Translations under genes and position numbers: made by a program
Assembly (NCBI GenBank): GCA_963855995.1
Contig: OY979716.1
Location: 41,935,818-41,999,817 of the forward strand
Length of the DNA stretch: 64,000 bases
Source of the DNA: Muricea muricata
Taxonomy: Eukaryota; Cnidaria; Anthozoa; Malacalcyonacea; Plexauridae
Reading direction: 5' to 3'
In this document: in pieces, positions 10,608 through 22,369 of the stretch
How positions within the stretch are numbered: position 1 is the first letter of the stretch
Layout: each line of letters begins with the position of its first letter
The notes under the pieces: generated by a model
Database searches by the model: none
What the model saw: the letters and a program-made list of their open reading frames with translations, nothing else
What the model was told of the DNA's origin: nothing

Positions 10608-12000
10608 TCACTTAGCTGGAAATCTTCTCTATGAACATTTGAAAGAACAAGGTATGCTTGATGACAGCACCATGTGTTTTGAAGAGTTAGAAGAAGCGTT
10701 CCAAGATCTGCACTATGCCAAATATTTAGAAGTCCTGCAATCATGTGACTGTACCGACTGCTGCTCTGTTGTGGAATTTGATGCCAGCAACGAGAGGTAT
10801 TACTGACAATTACCTGTATTATGTATAAGTTTTGCAGGGGTGGAAAAGTTCAAATTTAATTTCGCAGTCACGCTGAAGAAGCAAAATTTACATTAGGTCT
10901 TAGCAGCATGAAAATTAAGTTGCTTACGGATTTGTTGCCAAATTATATTTGTCCTTCAAATGCATTGCTCTTTGTCGAGAAATGGGAATAAAAAATCATC
11001 GTAAAAACTGTGAAACTGGCAAACACCTTCGTGCCTAAAACTACCTTCCAAAAAACGATAGAAAATAGTGCAATTGTGTGCCAAATGCAATTTGGCAAAA
11101 ACCGTTGCACAAATTCATGATGTGCATTCAGGTAATTTTAGATAAAATACACTTCGCCAGCTATCATTATTGCATTGAGCATGAAAATCGCGAAGAGTTT
11201 ACTATGGTTCGAATCAAGGACAGACTGCGTCACTGTACCAGCACAGATGTCATTGCGCAAAGTCTGAGGATGCAATTCGTTCAAGCCTGCAAAGATGGTA
11301 CCATTTCGCAGCTTCTTTGCCCCGTTTTAGCACACCAACCATTAATGTTGCGACACCAAGCAACGTCTGTGCTACGTCTGTCAAGTATCTAGTTCCGTAT
11401 CTTTGCAAAAGGAAGGTGGAAGATGCCATTCCAAATTCCTGGAAAATCTCGAAAGCAATTGCCAGTGAGAAAAACCTGCTACCGTTACGAAAGGAATCTC
11501 TTCATGTGTGCGACGGCAATACGTGTGAGATCAGATTGTCAGGCAGCGAACCGCCCAAGCTGGCGAATTTGGCAACTCACAGCAAGACGATCCTAATTCG
11601 TATGCTGAGTTCAGACAGCCTAGAGACCGAATATTCTGTCCGCATATACAAGCAGTCCAAACAGTTGACAACCTTTGCAACATGTTTGACAAGGCACATG
11701 GGAATTCAATGTCTGCACGCGGCTAGACAACTCGTGTTTGAAGCAAAAGCCGTTTTCCTGCATGTCGAAAGGGACTTTTGTGGGAGGCCATTCTTAGCAA
11801 AAGATGACCACGGACGAAGACTTGTCCACCTCTTCCTGGAGAACTCGGACAGTGTACAAGAAAACTTTGCAGAAATGCTTGCATTTTACACCATGGGCGT
11901 AGACGTCGGCATAAATCAAGCCATGAGGAGAGCTGTCGCTGATAGGAAAGGCATATTTAACCTTCCCCAAGAAGTCTTTACTTTCCCAAACCGGCCCTGG
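10608..12000 (+). repeat. Segmental duplication, copy 1
   Basis: The segment beginning 'gtttacatcacttagctgg' is repeated at 13527-14937 with about twenty single-base differences by eye plus two indels (11 extra bases near 11821-11831, and a loss of about 18 bases near 11885). The left breakpoint joins NeSL-like DNA at 10607. The right breakpoint is after 'aaccggccctgg'. Both copies are in the same orientation, about 2.9 kb apart. Confidence 0.9.
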
Positions 12001-12060
12001 GTCAAAAAACATACCACAATCCCGTTAACTGTTATCATTGGCAAAACCACTTTGATTTAG
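10608..12060 (+). pseudogene. Unrecognised gene, truncated upstream copy
   Basis: This copy lacks the promoter and first part of the gene. It begins inside the helical Leu/Glu-rich section (ending TGA 10804-10806 unless spliced at 'gag|gtatta'), continues with an open frame 11078-11392 and then a good 247-codon frame 11317-12060. The latter has no stop where copy 2 has one (CGA here, TGA there). It contains 'TINVATPSNVCATSVKYLVPYLCKRK' and 'HVERDFCGRPF'. Its last codons, after 'FPNRPW', are foreign sequence beyond the duplication. I do not recognise a domain. Confidence 0.5.
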
Positions 12061-12475
12061 AAATTCTATGGTAAAATTTTTATGCTTTTCAAGCAAAATA
12101 GGTGCTATAAAATGAATAAACTTAATTTTTTTAGAAAAACGTGCTCATTTTGATCACGTGATTTTTAGTCACATTCGTTGATATCTTTATTTTCCGAAAC
12201 TGGAGTGACTGTCGTGTAAAGAATTATCATGACGTAATGAAATTGAAAAGTATTTTTAGAAGGGGAATTACTCAAAGGGGAATTTCACCATCAATTCGTA
12301 ACAGCCTAGATGCGCAAAATTTTATAGATTTTCTACTACTCAAAACTAACAAAAGTACCAGACAAATCATATTGTCTCTATTTGCATGATTTCCAGAAAA
12401 AATACTTTGAAATTTTCGTAGTTTGCTTGTGCACATCGATTGCATCAGACATACAAGATTACATCATAGCGCACA
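12061..12475. other. Spacer upstream of the TATA box
   Basis: AT-rich, no gene seen. It is the presumed upstream promoter region of the gene that starts near 12501, as it is not part of the duplicated segment. Confidence 0.4.
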
Positions 12476-12484
12476 TATAAAAGG
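12476..12484 (+). promoter_or_regulatory. TATA box with initiator at about 12501
   Basis: TATAAAAGG is a strong TATA box. An initiator-like 'gcAgtcc' lies 25 bp further on (A at 12501), which is the usual spacing for RNA polymerase II core promoters. It precedes the open coding frame of the duplicated gene. Confidence 0.65.
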
Positions 12485-12500
12485 CCCCGTGCCAAAGTGC

Positions 12501-15303
12501 AGTCCTTCATATTGCCAATATTAATACCAGGCAGGAATGTCAGGGCTACGTTGAAAAATTTTTTTTATCTATCAAGAAAAACTTAGACGCCTTAGATGAC
12601 GAAAAATTGCTGCGAGGTTTCCAGGAGTCCATTAATAAGTTCTACACTTCATTGTTTGTGCAAAATTCCGGTAGGTCTTTTAATTTCCTAGCAGAGTTTT
12701 TAAAAATAGAACAACGCTGTCGATTTTGTCACACGAGTCCAAGAGCTAGTCTAAGCTGGTGCATTGTAGGAGATTTAATAGTGATAGTGCCTGAGCTCAC
12801 TAAAGTCATGTTTGTGATTAGTTCAACGATAATAATAATAATAATGTTTTTTAGGTTATTTTGAAAGAAGAGCGATCCAAACAGAGTTACTTATAGTGCC
12901 TGTTATTAGCGGCCAATCAGACCAACTCGAGCAGCAGCAAAGTGAAGCATCCACTAGTGCTTCACAAGACCAGGGGCAAGCACGGGGCCTTGGTAAGGGC
13001 CGGCCCGGCTGTGAGCGAGAGCCAGAAGTTATGAAGCGCCAAGAAAGGCGACGCGAAGAGCCCGTATTTACAAAGAGAAAGCGATCATTCTGCTCGGATG
13101 GCCAAGCGATGCCTCAACCACCGAAAAAGATCCTACGGGCCGTACAGCCAACATTGCAAACAACACCATCTCAGTCGCCTTCTTCAACGCCATCTGCGTC
13201 GCCTGCAAGATCCATTTCATCTGTCCAAGAGCTGCCTGAACCCGCTGAACGGCGAGAAAAACTTAAAGCACAGATATTTGAAAATCTAAAGAAGACTCAG
13301 GTGAAACTCATCCAGGACTCCTCCGGGAGCAAGCAAAGACACAGAGCCCAATGATTGAGAGCTAAATATTTTCTGGAGAGTCATGGACGAATGGCCAAAG
13401 CTCGACGAGAATTTAATAAAAAGCTTTTACAATTCTGGTGGTCTGAACTAGCGTCTGACCAGAAAACGTCACTGGAAGAGATAATATTACTACTGGTTCA
13501 GTTCCCAAAGGGTGTCAGCAACTGTTTACATCACTTAGCTGGAAATCTTCTCTATGAACATTTGAAAGAACAAGGTATGCTTGATGACAGCACCATGTGT
13601 TTTGAAGAGTTAGAAGAAGCGTTCCAAGATCTGCACTACGCCAAATATTTAGAAGTCCTGCAATCATGTGACTGTACCGACTGCTGCTCTGTTGTGGAAT
13701 TTGATGCCAGCTACGAGAGGTATTACTGACAATTACCTGTATTATGTATAAGTTTTGCAGGGGTGGAAAAGTTCAAATTTAATTTCGCGGTCACGCTGAA
13801 GAAGCAAAATTTACATTAGGTCTTAGCAGCATGAAAATTAAGTTGCTTACGGATTTGTTGCCAAATTATATTTGTCCTTCAAATGCATTGCTCTTTGTCG
13901 AGAAATGGGAATAAAAAATCATCGTAAAAACTGCGAAAATGGCAAACACCTTCGTGCCTAAAACTACCTTCCAAAAAACGATAGAAAATAGTGCAATTGT
14001 GTGCCAAATGCAATTTGGCAAAAACCGTTGCACAAATTCATGATGTGCATTCAGGTAATTTTAGATAAAATACACTTCGCCAGCTATCATTATTGCATTG
14101 AGCATGAAAATCGTGAAGAATTTACTATAGTTCGAATCAAGGACAGACTGCGTCACTGTACCAGCACAGATGTCATTGTGCAAAGTCTGAGGGTGCAATT
14201 CGTTCAAGCCTGCAAAGATGGTACCATTTCGCAGCTTCTTTGCCCCGATTTAGCACACCAACCATTAATGTTGCGACACCAAGCAACGTCTGTGCTACGT
14301 CTGTCAAGTATCTAGTTCCGTATCTTTGCAAAAGGAAGGTGGAAGATGCCATTCCAAATTTCTGGAAAATCTCGAAAGCAATTGCCAGTGAGAAAAACCT
14401 GCTACCGTTATGAAAGGAATCTCTTCATGTGTGCGACGGCAATACGTGTGAGATCAGATTGTCAGGCAGCGAACCGCCCAAGCTGGCGAATTTGGCAACT
14501 CACGGCAAGACGATCCTAATTCGTATGCTGAGTTCAGACAGCCTAGAGACCGAATATTCTGTCCGCATATACAAGCAGTCCAAACAGTTGACAACCTTTG
14601 CAACATGTTTGACAAGGCACATGGGAATTGAATGTCTGCACGCGGCTAGACAACTCGTGTTTGAAGCAAAAGCTGTTTTCCTGCATGTTGAAAGGGACTT
14701 TTGTGGGAGGCCATTCTTAGCAAAAGATGACCACGGACGAAGTCTTCCTGGAGAACTCGGACAGTGTACAAGAAAACTTTGCAGAAATGCTTGCATCGCG
14801 TGGGTTTACGCTTTCATTTTATACCATGGGCGTAGACGTTGGCATAAATCAAGCCATGAGGAGAGCTGTCGCTGATAGGAAAGACATATTTAACCTTCTC
14901 CAAGAAGTCTTTACTTTTCCAAACCGGCCCTGGGATTTACGAAAACTCGCTTTACAAGGCCAACTGAATGTCTACGACGAATGCCGAGAAATTCTTAACA
15001 AGCCTGCCGAACCCGAGCTCGCGTGGGTTCCCCAAGAAAACTGGCTCCATTCAAGAACGGTGAGGATGGAAGTATCCTGGACAGCCAAAGTACAGACAGT
15101 TCCTTTCCACGGATGGTTCCTAGCAAATTATTTTGGGAAAGTAGATGCTATGTAGCCCAAAGCACCATTCCAAACATCGGCCGCGGTCTCTTCCTCCTAC
15201 CACATAAAGACACGATTTCAGTGGGTGAACATTTGTGCCTCTATGCCAAAAACAGTACAACCATTGAGCAAATTATATTAATTGTATTTTTGATTGACAT
15301 CTG
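12501..15303 (+). pseudogene. Unrecognised multi-part gene with SET-like C-terminus (copy 2, with promoter)
   Basis: I do not recognise this gene. From the promoter onward it shows: a frame open from 12505 to about 12790 without ATG ('FLSIKKNLDALDDEKLLRGF', then 'CRFCHTSP'), with a probable intron from about 12765 to a 'ttttttag' near 12854; a Gln/Ser/Pro-rich linker (12896-13354) with basic 'KRKR'; after an in-frame TGA, a helical Leu-rich block (13355-13729) ending 'CDCTDCC'; a possible 41-nt intron (13713-13753); pieces 14001-14315, about 14260-14875 (TGA at 14411-14413) and 14727-15155; and finally 15023-15304, whose 'STIPNIGRGLF' resembles the start of a SET methyltransferase domain but is cut short. 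Several stops and frame changes suggest a pseudogene. Unusual splicing could explain some of them. Confidence 0.45.
13527..14937 (+). repeat. Segmental duplication, copy 2
   Basis: This is the downstream partner of 10608-12000. It is embedded in sequence that continues the gene on both sides (promoter and linker before, SET-like end after), so it is the more original location. Many differences between copies are C/T or G/A at CpG, including the CGA-to-TGA stop at 14411-14413. Confidence 0.9.
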
Positions 15304-15374
15304 AACTTTGAACCATTAATTTGCATAATGTGTAAAATCAACAAACATTAAATATTTAACTTGCTCAGTTGTGT

Positions 15375-15745
15375 CAAAGAGTAGAGACTACAAAGAGGGA
15401 CCACTTCATTCAAAAAAGCGTGAGGTGCTGTTGTCATGATACGTCATGGGCGCCATGTTCCTAGCCAGTGCCCTAAACAGAAGCATTTCCCCCGGTATTA
15501 GTAGCTATTTTTAATATTTCCGGGGAGAACGAGCTGCAATATTCGTCATGGGCGCCATGTTCCTAGCCAGTGCCCTGAACAGAGGAAGTCACCTCCCAGA
15601 AGTATTAAGAATGGCTACCAATACCAGGGGGAAATGCTTCTGTTTAGGGCACTGGCTAGGAACGTGGCGCCCATGACGTATCATGACGACAACACCTTAC
15701 GCTTTTTTGAATGAAGTGGTCCCTCTTTGTAGTCTCTACTCTTTG
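15375..15745. mobile_element. Palindromic MITE with 7-8 bp target duplication
   Basis: The arms CAAAGAGTAG... and ...CTACTCTTTG extend inward for more than 100 bp, including the blocks around 'gtcatgatacgtcatggg' and 'gggcactggctagg'. GTTGTGT flanks both ends (15368-15374 and 15746-15752). If the terminal C is counted as target, GTTGTGTC is an 8-bp duplication, as in hAT elements. There is no ORF. Confidence 0.8.
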
Positions 15746-15968
15746 GTTGTGTCTGGTATTTTCAGTGTCCAATGAGTCATATGAGCCTGTAGTGTGAATT
15801 ATGCTGTAGTACATTGCAGCCTTATACTTTCATCCTCAGGCACACAGGCACAATTAGGGCAGGGCTGGGCAGTGAAGTTGGAATGTCCAGAGAAAACCGA
15901 TGATTTTTGTTCTATTAGCTGGCTTGCTTTTAACTTTGACCCTTCTACGGTCCAAAGGTTTTCACCTC
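15746..15968. other. Short spacer, no gene
   Basis: I see nothing beyond the target duplication at its left edge. Confidence 0.3.
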
Positions 15969-16155
15969 TGGGGCCAGTTGTTCAAGAGCCGGTAGGCTTA
16001 ACCCTGGGCTGATGTAAAATTCAAATGAATATTTCAAGGAAGCTTCTCTACAAACTTGGAAATATTTCTTCGAAAATATTTTGTCTGCCTCAATAGTGGT
16101 TTTAGTTTCTGTGGGCCGAAATACAGTGGTTTAAACTTTAACCCAGGGTTAGTGC

Positions 16156-16299
16156 TGTAGTGTCCTTAGTTACAGTGTCGTATTACTTATTGCACCAATT
16201 ACCTTATGCTTGTATATAATAGTTAATACCACATTACATTATTATAGCACACTAAGTGTGTGCGTGTGTTCAATTCGAGGTTATGATATAAACACAACA
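16156..16299 (+). repeat. 5' LTR of Gypsy 1
   Basis: A 144-bp LTR starting TGTAGTGTCC and ending CACAACA. It is followed directly by a TGGCGACGAGGA stretch (after one T), the expected place of a primer-binding site; I do not assign the tRNA. Confidence 0.9.
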
Positions 16300-16494
16300 T
16301 CTGGCGACGAGGATACCTACACAAACAACGAAGTTCGCGAATCCATTGCTTCTTTACAACGTGCACCACCTCTGTAATCCAGTTATCTACTCAACAGCCC
16401 TTCGACGCAAGGAAATCACGGCAAATCCAGTGACAGACATTGCAATAAACATCGAGCACGAATCAACAGTGCAGCGCCACAACATTCAGTCCGT

Positions 16495-19400
16495 ATGGCT
16501 ACATCACTACCTGTTTTTTCCCCGTTTGACGTTCACCTCGACTCTATTGCTGGTCCACTTGGACCAAATGGCTCACTTGTTTTGAACGCTTAATTGTTGG
16601 CATGAATATAACCGATACTACCCAGAAAGGCCCAGATGTCGACGATATTTTTGAAACACTACCCGACACAGGTGAAGATAAAGACTACAAAGACTATATT
16701 TCGTTCCAAAAGTCAACACCGTTTACGAGGAATACCAATTTCGTCAGGCGAAACAGCGCTCAAATGAAAACCTAGCTTCGTACCATACCCGCCTTAGACA
16801 GCTCGCCAAACACTGCGGTTTTCGCCGACGTTGACAAAGAAATTCGCACACAAATCGTCTTCAGCTGCACTTCCCACAAGCTTAGACTATGTGCCCTTCG
16901 CGACGACCTCAGTCTTACAGCCCATCTCGAAGCTGGTCGCGTACATGAGATCACTGACCAACAAGCCAGAGACATTCAACATACCAATACTGACCAAATC
17001 GTCAATGCCCTTCCCTCGCGTCGCAAACTGTATCCTGTTCCCCCGGACCAGGCTGCTCCCGCCCCAGTCTTTTAACCATCAATGACCAACCACTCAATCT
17101 CTCTGTCGAAATTGCGGCGGACCGTTTCCCTATGTCTTTCCTGCCCTGCCAATGGGAAAACGTGTCGTTCCTGTGCAAAAAAAGGACATTTTGCCAAAGT
17201 TTGTCGTTCCAGACCCCAACAGCAGCGTCGTTTTGTTCAACAAATAGCTGATGATCCTGAGCAAGACCCTGCCTACACTTTCGTTATCCACTCCGAGCAG
17301 ACCGTCCTTAACACCTCCTCTCCATCCGGTGCGCCTCTTCTCCCCTCTCCATCTTGCCTCGTTCACATTGGTGGCCAGCCCATCTTTGTACTAGTCGACT
17401 CTGGTGCTTCTGCAAACCTGCTTGACGAAGCGACCTACAACTTCATCAACCACAACACGCAACTCCCTGCCATGCTACACCCTCCACCACCAAAATATAC
17501 TCCTATGGTTCCACCACCCCTTTACCTTTACTCGGAAGTTGGTCTACCTCTGTTCATTATAAGACCACAACCATTAGTGCAACGTTCCACATCACCAAAG
17601 GCAACAGCGGCAATCTTCTCAGTTGCGATACCTCCCAACAACTTTACCTAATAACCCTTAACGTTAATTCCACCATGTCTGGCCCCACCCATCCTCTACA
17701 CCTTCCCTCATCTGTTTGATGGCATTGGCCAGGTTAAAGGAAAAGAAATCAAGCTCCATATCTCGGACGCTGTAACTCCAAAGCACAACAACCACAACGC
17801 CGCATTCCTTTCCACGTACGCAAAGATGTTGAGCAAGAACTACAACGTCTCGAACAGCTCGATATCGTTGAAGCTGTCGACGGGCCAATGCCTTGGGTAA
17901 GCCCCATCGTGGTTGTACCCAAGAAATCAGGAGAAATACGTGTATGTGTCGACAATGCGTGAAGCAAACAAGGCAATCGGAAGGGAAAAGCACCTCATAC
18001 CAACCTTAGACGACCTCATCGCTGACTTGAACGGAGCGGCCGTTTTTAGCACACTTGATCTCGCTTCCGGTTACCACCAGCTAATCCTAGCCCCCGAAAG
18101 TCGTCACATCACCACTTTTAGCACCCACGTAGGGTTACGTCGATACAAGCGCCTGATGTTTGGTATCAACGCTGCATCCGAGATATTCCAGAACGCCATC
18201 GCTGAATTGCTTGCTGGACTACCTGGATGCAAGAATATCTCTGACGATATTATTGTGTATGGAAAAGACCAACGCTAACATGACCTCAACCTCCAAGCTG
18301 TCCTTCAACGCCTATCAGATTACAACGTACGCTTAAACAAGGACAAATGCCACTTCTCACAGTCCCAGGTATGTTTCTATGGTCACATCTTCAGCGCCAA
18401 AGAAGTCCAAGCCGATCCTGCGAAAATCAACTCCATCCAACAAGCCCGCGCCCCTCAAAACGTCAGCGAAGTTAAGTCTCTGCTTGGTCTGTCCCAATAT
18501 GTCTTCCGCTTCATCCCCAACTACTCAACCATCACCGCTCCACTTCGTGCTCTCACCCGAACTGACGCCGAGTGGAAATGGACGACCGATGAACAAACGT
18601 CTCTGAATAACCTGAAAGCTGCGCTAACGGGGCACAATGTAATGTCCTACTTTGATCAAAACAAGCCAACCGAAATTATCATCGAAGCCAGCCCTGTCGG
18701 TCTCGCTGCTCTTCTCGTTCAAGCTGCAAAAATCATCAGTTATGCCAGTGGCGCTTTATCCGACGTCGAAAGTCGTTACTTGCAGACGGAACGCGAAATG
18801 TTAGCCGTCGTTTGGGGAGTTGAACACTTTTATCTTTACGTCTACGGCTCACGCTTTCAGATCATCACGGATCACAAGCCACTTTTCGGCACCTTCAAGA
18901 CCCAGAAACCTGCAACACCGCGCATGGACCAATGGAAACTCCGACTCATGCCTTATAATTGCCAACTACAGTATCGCCCTCGGAAAGACAACCCTGCTGA
19001 CTTCATGAGCCGCCACCCCAAACCAGTAAATTCCATGAATGACACTGAGAACCTAGCTAAACTTTATGCTAATTATGTTTGCTCCAACGCCATTCCCAAA
19101 GCCATGACTCGTGCAGAGGTTAAACTTGAAACCAAGCTGGACCCTCTCCTCTAAAAAGTAGTCATGGCGATCTCTCTCAACAACTGGACCGACCCATCTG
19201 TCGAACGCTACCGCCGTTTCCAAGATGAATTGATGGTCTGTGACGAAGTTATCCTCCGTGGAAACCGTATTGTTCTCCCACAGTCCCTACACAATCGAGC
19301 CATTGAGTTAGCCCACCTTGGCCACCAAGGCATTGTTAAAACAAAGCAACTCCTATGCGAAAAGGTCTGGTTTCCAGATATTGATAAAATGGTTGAAACC

Positions 19401-20398
19401 ACCGTCAAGTTGTGTTTGAAGGAACGTCCTCACCCCCAGAGCCCCTGCAACCCTCCCCGCTCCCAGAGAAAGCTTGGACCAATGTAGCCGTTGATTTCGT
19501 TGGACCATTTCTCACAGGCGAATACCTGTTAGTCATGATTGATGAATACAGTCGTTACCCGGAAGTCGAAATCCTCACCACCACATCCGCGAAAGCCACA
19601 ATTTCAAAGCTTGATGCCATATTCTCCAGACAAGACATCCCTGAGACCCTGAAGTCAGACAATGGCCCTCCATTTAATGGCGACGAGTTTGCGAACTTTG
19701 CTAACCACCTTGGGTTTAAGCACCGTAAGATAACCCCATACTGGCCAAGAGCCAACGACAAGGCTGAACGCTTCATGAAAACTTTTGGAAAAGCAATTCG
19801 AGCTGCCACAGTTGAAGGTCAAAACTGGAAACAAGCCATGTATACCTTCCTTCGCCAGTATCGTGCCACTCCACATGGCGCCATCTCCGTATCCCCTAGC
19901 GAAGCACTCAACAATCGAAAGCTGAAAACCCACCTTCCAGACCCCCCACCAAGGCCAAACAACTCCGAGAAAGATGAGGAGATATGTAGTCGAGACGAAA
20001 AGAACAAATCAATCATGAAATCATACAGTGACAAACAAAATCGTGCCAAGCCGAACAACATCACTTCGGGTGACACTGCCCTCCTACGACAACCGAAATT
20101 GAACAAACTGTCCACACCATTTGACCCCGAGCCCTTCTGCGTTGTAGCAGTCAAGGACTCGATGATAACCGCAAGGAACAAGATCAGACCAGTAACGCGC
20201 AATTCCTCCTTCTTCAAGAAAATACCCCACCTCCCTGTCTACCTGGAAACGTCCGATGACAGCGACGACGACGACGACGAAAACCCACCTGTAACAACCA
20301 CCCAACTTCCACAACCACCTTCACCACTGCTGAGGAGATCCTCTCGACAACCAAGACAGCCGGAACGCTATGGTTATGCGAACATTAATGTAGCATAA
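16495..20398 (+). pseudogene. Gypsy 1 gag-pol, frameshifted
   Basis: Gag begins at ATG 16495 ('MATSLPVFSPFDVH') and continues in other frames ('NENLASYHTRLRQLAKHCGF'). A zinc knuckle C-x2-C-x4-H-x4-C is at about 17160-17205. The protease active site DSGAS is at 17397. RT: 'PWVSPIVVVPKKSG', then frame 17913-18278 with 'LDLASGYHQ' and the 'NISDDIIVYG' DD box. RNase H: 18642-19154 with 'TDHKPL'. Integrase: zinc-binding part from 19164, then frame 19412-20398 with catalytic Asp in 'VDFVGPF', Asp in 'SDNGP' and Glu in 'AERFMK'. The C-terminus is acidic (Asp run) and ends 'YANINVA'. At least five frame changes or stops inactivate it. Confidence 0.9.
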
Positions 20399-20491
20399 AG
20401 AAACAATACACACATTTTAAAGCATGTCCACTGACAATTACGAACTGATGATTGTCAATCGGTATTTTAGATTTTAAAGAAACATTTTATA

Positions 20492-20505
20492 AAGAAGGGG
20501 AGGGA
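20492..20505 (+). promoter_or_regulatory. Polypurine tract of Gypsy 1
   Basis: AAGAAGGGGAGGGA sits immediately before the 3' LTR and would prime plus-strand DNA synthesis. Confidence 0.9.
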
Positions 20506-20656
20506 TGTAGTGTCCTTAGTTACAGTGTCGTATTACTTATTGCACCAATTACCTTATGCTTGTATATAATAGTTATTTCTTAATGTCACATTACATTATT
20601 ATAGCACACTAAGTGCGTGCGTGTGTTCAATTCGAGGTTACAATATAAACGCAACA
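20506..20656 (+). repeat. 3' LTR of Gypsy 1
   Basis: A 151-bp LTR that differs from the 5' copy mainly by a 7-bp length difference near 'agttatttcttaatg' and a few substitutions. It ends CGCAACA and is followed by the target copy AGTGC. Confidence 0.9.
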
Positions 20657-20755
20657 AGTGCTAATTAATTAACCCAGCTTCCAACAGCCTGCCTCAAATT
20701 TCTGCGTCAGAGACCAAACTACGACACAGTCTGGATATTATTAGATAAGGCATGT

Positions 20756-22369
20756 TAATGTCCTCAACGGCTGTGTTATGTGTTGAGGTATTATGGTAAC
20801 GGTACACAAATAAAATACACACGGTTTATGGGGTTATGGAAGTGTGGGACAATTGCTCAGTGTATTTCTTTTTAATATATCTGCGAAGAGCTGGGTACTG
20901 AGGAGCTCCCAGGGCAAACACTCTTTGGAAAGCTGGGTCTTGGGGAAAGTCGATAAGGACAGACGCTGATTAACAGCTGGGTTCAAATCTGCCCAAGACA
21001 GACACTTTTACCGTGCGGATTTTGAGCTGGGCCTTGGAAAATAGTGATCAGGGAAATATTACTTATAATAACACTGATCTGGCTCAGTACTTATACTCAT
21101 ATGCAGGAATAAAAGTGATATTGTAAATAGGACTTGGCGTTATGCCAAATTTTGTAAAGAAAACGTGAGGTCTATGGTAAAATTGTGACTTCGTAACAGA
21201 GCAATTGCCTTCACAATCACACTACGAATGTGTGTGTGATCCCCACAGACCGAAATCGAGTGTTAAACAGATGTTTGTGCGAGTTTTAAGCTCTTGACGG
21301 TTGTGCAGAATACAAGTCGTTATATCCAAACACGAAACTTGAACAGCAACGGTTGGCATCACCAGATGGCGCCTTAAAGGAAAGGACAAAAGGCGAGGAA
21401 ATAGCGCTCTGCTGCGAGTCTACGATTACACTTAATGTATGAAATCGGTAATAAATAGAAAAATATGGCAAGCCAAAGAAACCCGCTTGTTTGGTTAGTT
21501 GTACAGAAATCCTAGCAACAGTGCATTATTACTCACAGTGGGCACGCTACACTAGAGCTATACCTTGCGTACCTTCTAAGGTCGCGTCGCAGAATAGCCA
21601 TATTCTTCATTTGCACAATGAGACACGCAGATGTGCAGTGAAATTCGATATGAATATAATATAATCAGTATATACAGCAACACTGAAATGTGAAGTATGG
21701 CATGATTATGCAAAATCGTTGACACAAAATAGACATTAAGAATTTTCCCAGTAAAAAACGATATAAACGGTTATCTTATTATATGGCTCATGATGTATTT
21801 CAGTTCACTAGGTTATCAACAGCACCGCGCTAAGTATGGGTCAGAATAAAGTGCGCAGGTTATGGCTAACATGTTTCAACTGCTACATGAGCTCTTGAGA
21901 TGCGCAAGGTTAATTGCTGAATATATCATATTAACGTGGCCGTCTGTTTAATTTGGCTGGATGGAATATAAACAAAATATCGCGCAATCTCATGTACAGA
22001 ATCTGTTGGAAGCAGATCTATATAAGATAGATTTGTGATTCCTCATTCGAGAGAGGCCATATAGGACTTGTAATGGAATGTGATATTGCCACTATAATCT
22101 CGTAGTAGTTTGAGATTTCGATCGCGTGCAGACGGTACAGTTCCACTCTACTATGAACTGTCGTGCTAACTAGGACGAATCGTCCCTATAACGAGGAAAC
22201 TGATTATTTATGAGTTTGTAGAAATAAGGAACAAACTCACTCGTTTTCCAGCTCATATCAGGAATAAAATCAGCGACAACTTTCGATGACCCAGGACATT
22301 CTAAGCTTCAGTATATTCTGTAGGCAACTGTGGCAATCCTTGCGTTGATATTATATTGGTTTTGAGTTT
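20756..22369. other. Gene-free stretch of 1.6 kb
   Basis: No coding signal. Words with 'agctggg' recur five times between 20888 and 21026, and a small inverted pair ('atcacacta...tgtgtgtgat') is near 21217-21240. I assign no function. Confidence 0.4.

Larger units (their letters stand above)
16156..20656 (+). mobile_element. Gypsy-type LTR retrotransposon 1, full length
   Basis: A 4501-bp element with LTRs at both ends, a polypurine tract before the 3' LTR, and a perfect 5-bp target duplication AGTGC (16151-16155 and 20657-20661). Domain order is gag, zinc knuckle, protease, RT, RNase H, integrase, as in Ty3/Gypsy. The coding region is scattered over all three frames. The LTRs differ at about five positions plus a short indel, so the insertion is old but not ancient. 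Confidence 0.95.
15969..20755. repeat. Harbinger-type MITE or fragment interrupted by a Gypsy element
   Basis: Sequence beginning 'ggccagttgttcaagagccg' with 'cttaaccctggg' resembles the ends of PIF/Harbinger-type MITEs. Its right side resumes after the Gypsy element (20657-20755), with 'ttaacccagctt' and 'aacagcctgcc' as an approximate inverted counterpart. The joined flanks (16107-16155 plus 20662-20755) match the uninterrupted relative at 22370-22526. Confidence 0.55.

Noticed and set aside
11200-11212. 'ggttcgaatc' as a tRNA B box
   Set aside because: No matching A box or cloverleaf; it lies in a coding-like frame of the duplicated gene.
18220-18250. Mutated RT active site in Gypsy 1 ('NISDD' instead of Y-x-D-D)
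   Set aside because: N-I-S-D-D occurs normally in some Gypsy clades; the two Asp are intact.
20880-21030. Repeated 'agctggg' words as a regulatory array or tRNA-derived SINE
   Set aside because: Spacing is irregular, there is no polymerase III box pair and no tail.
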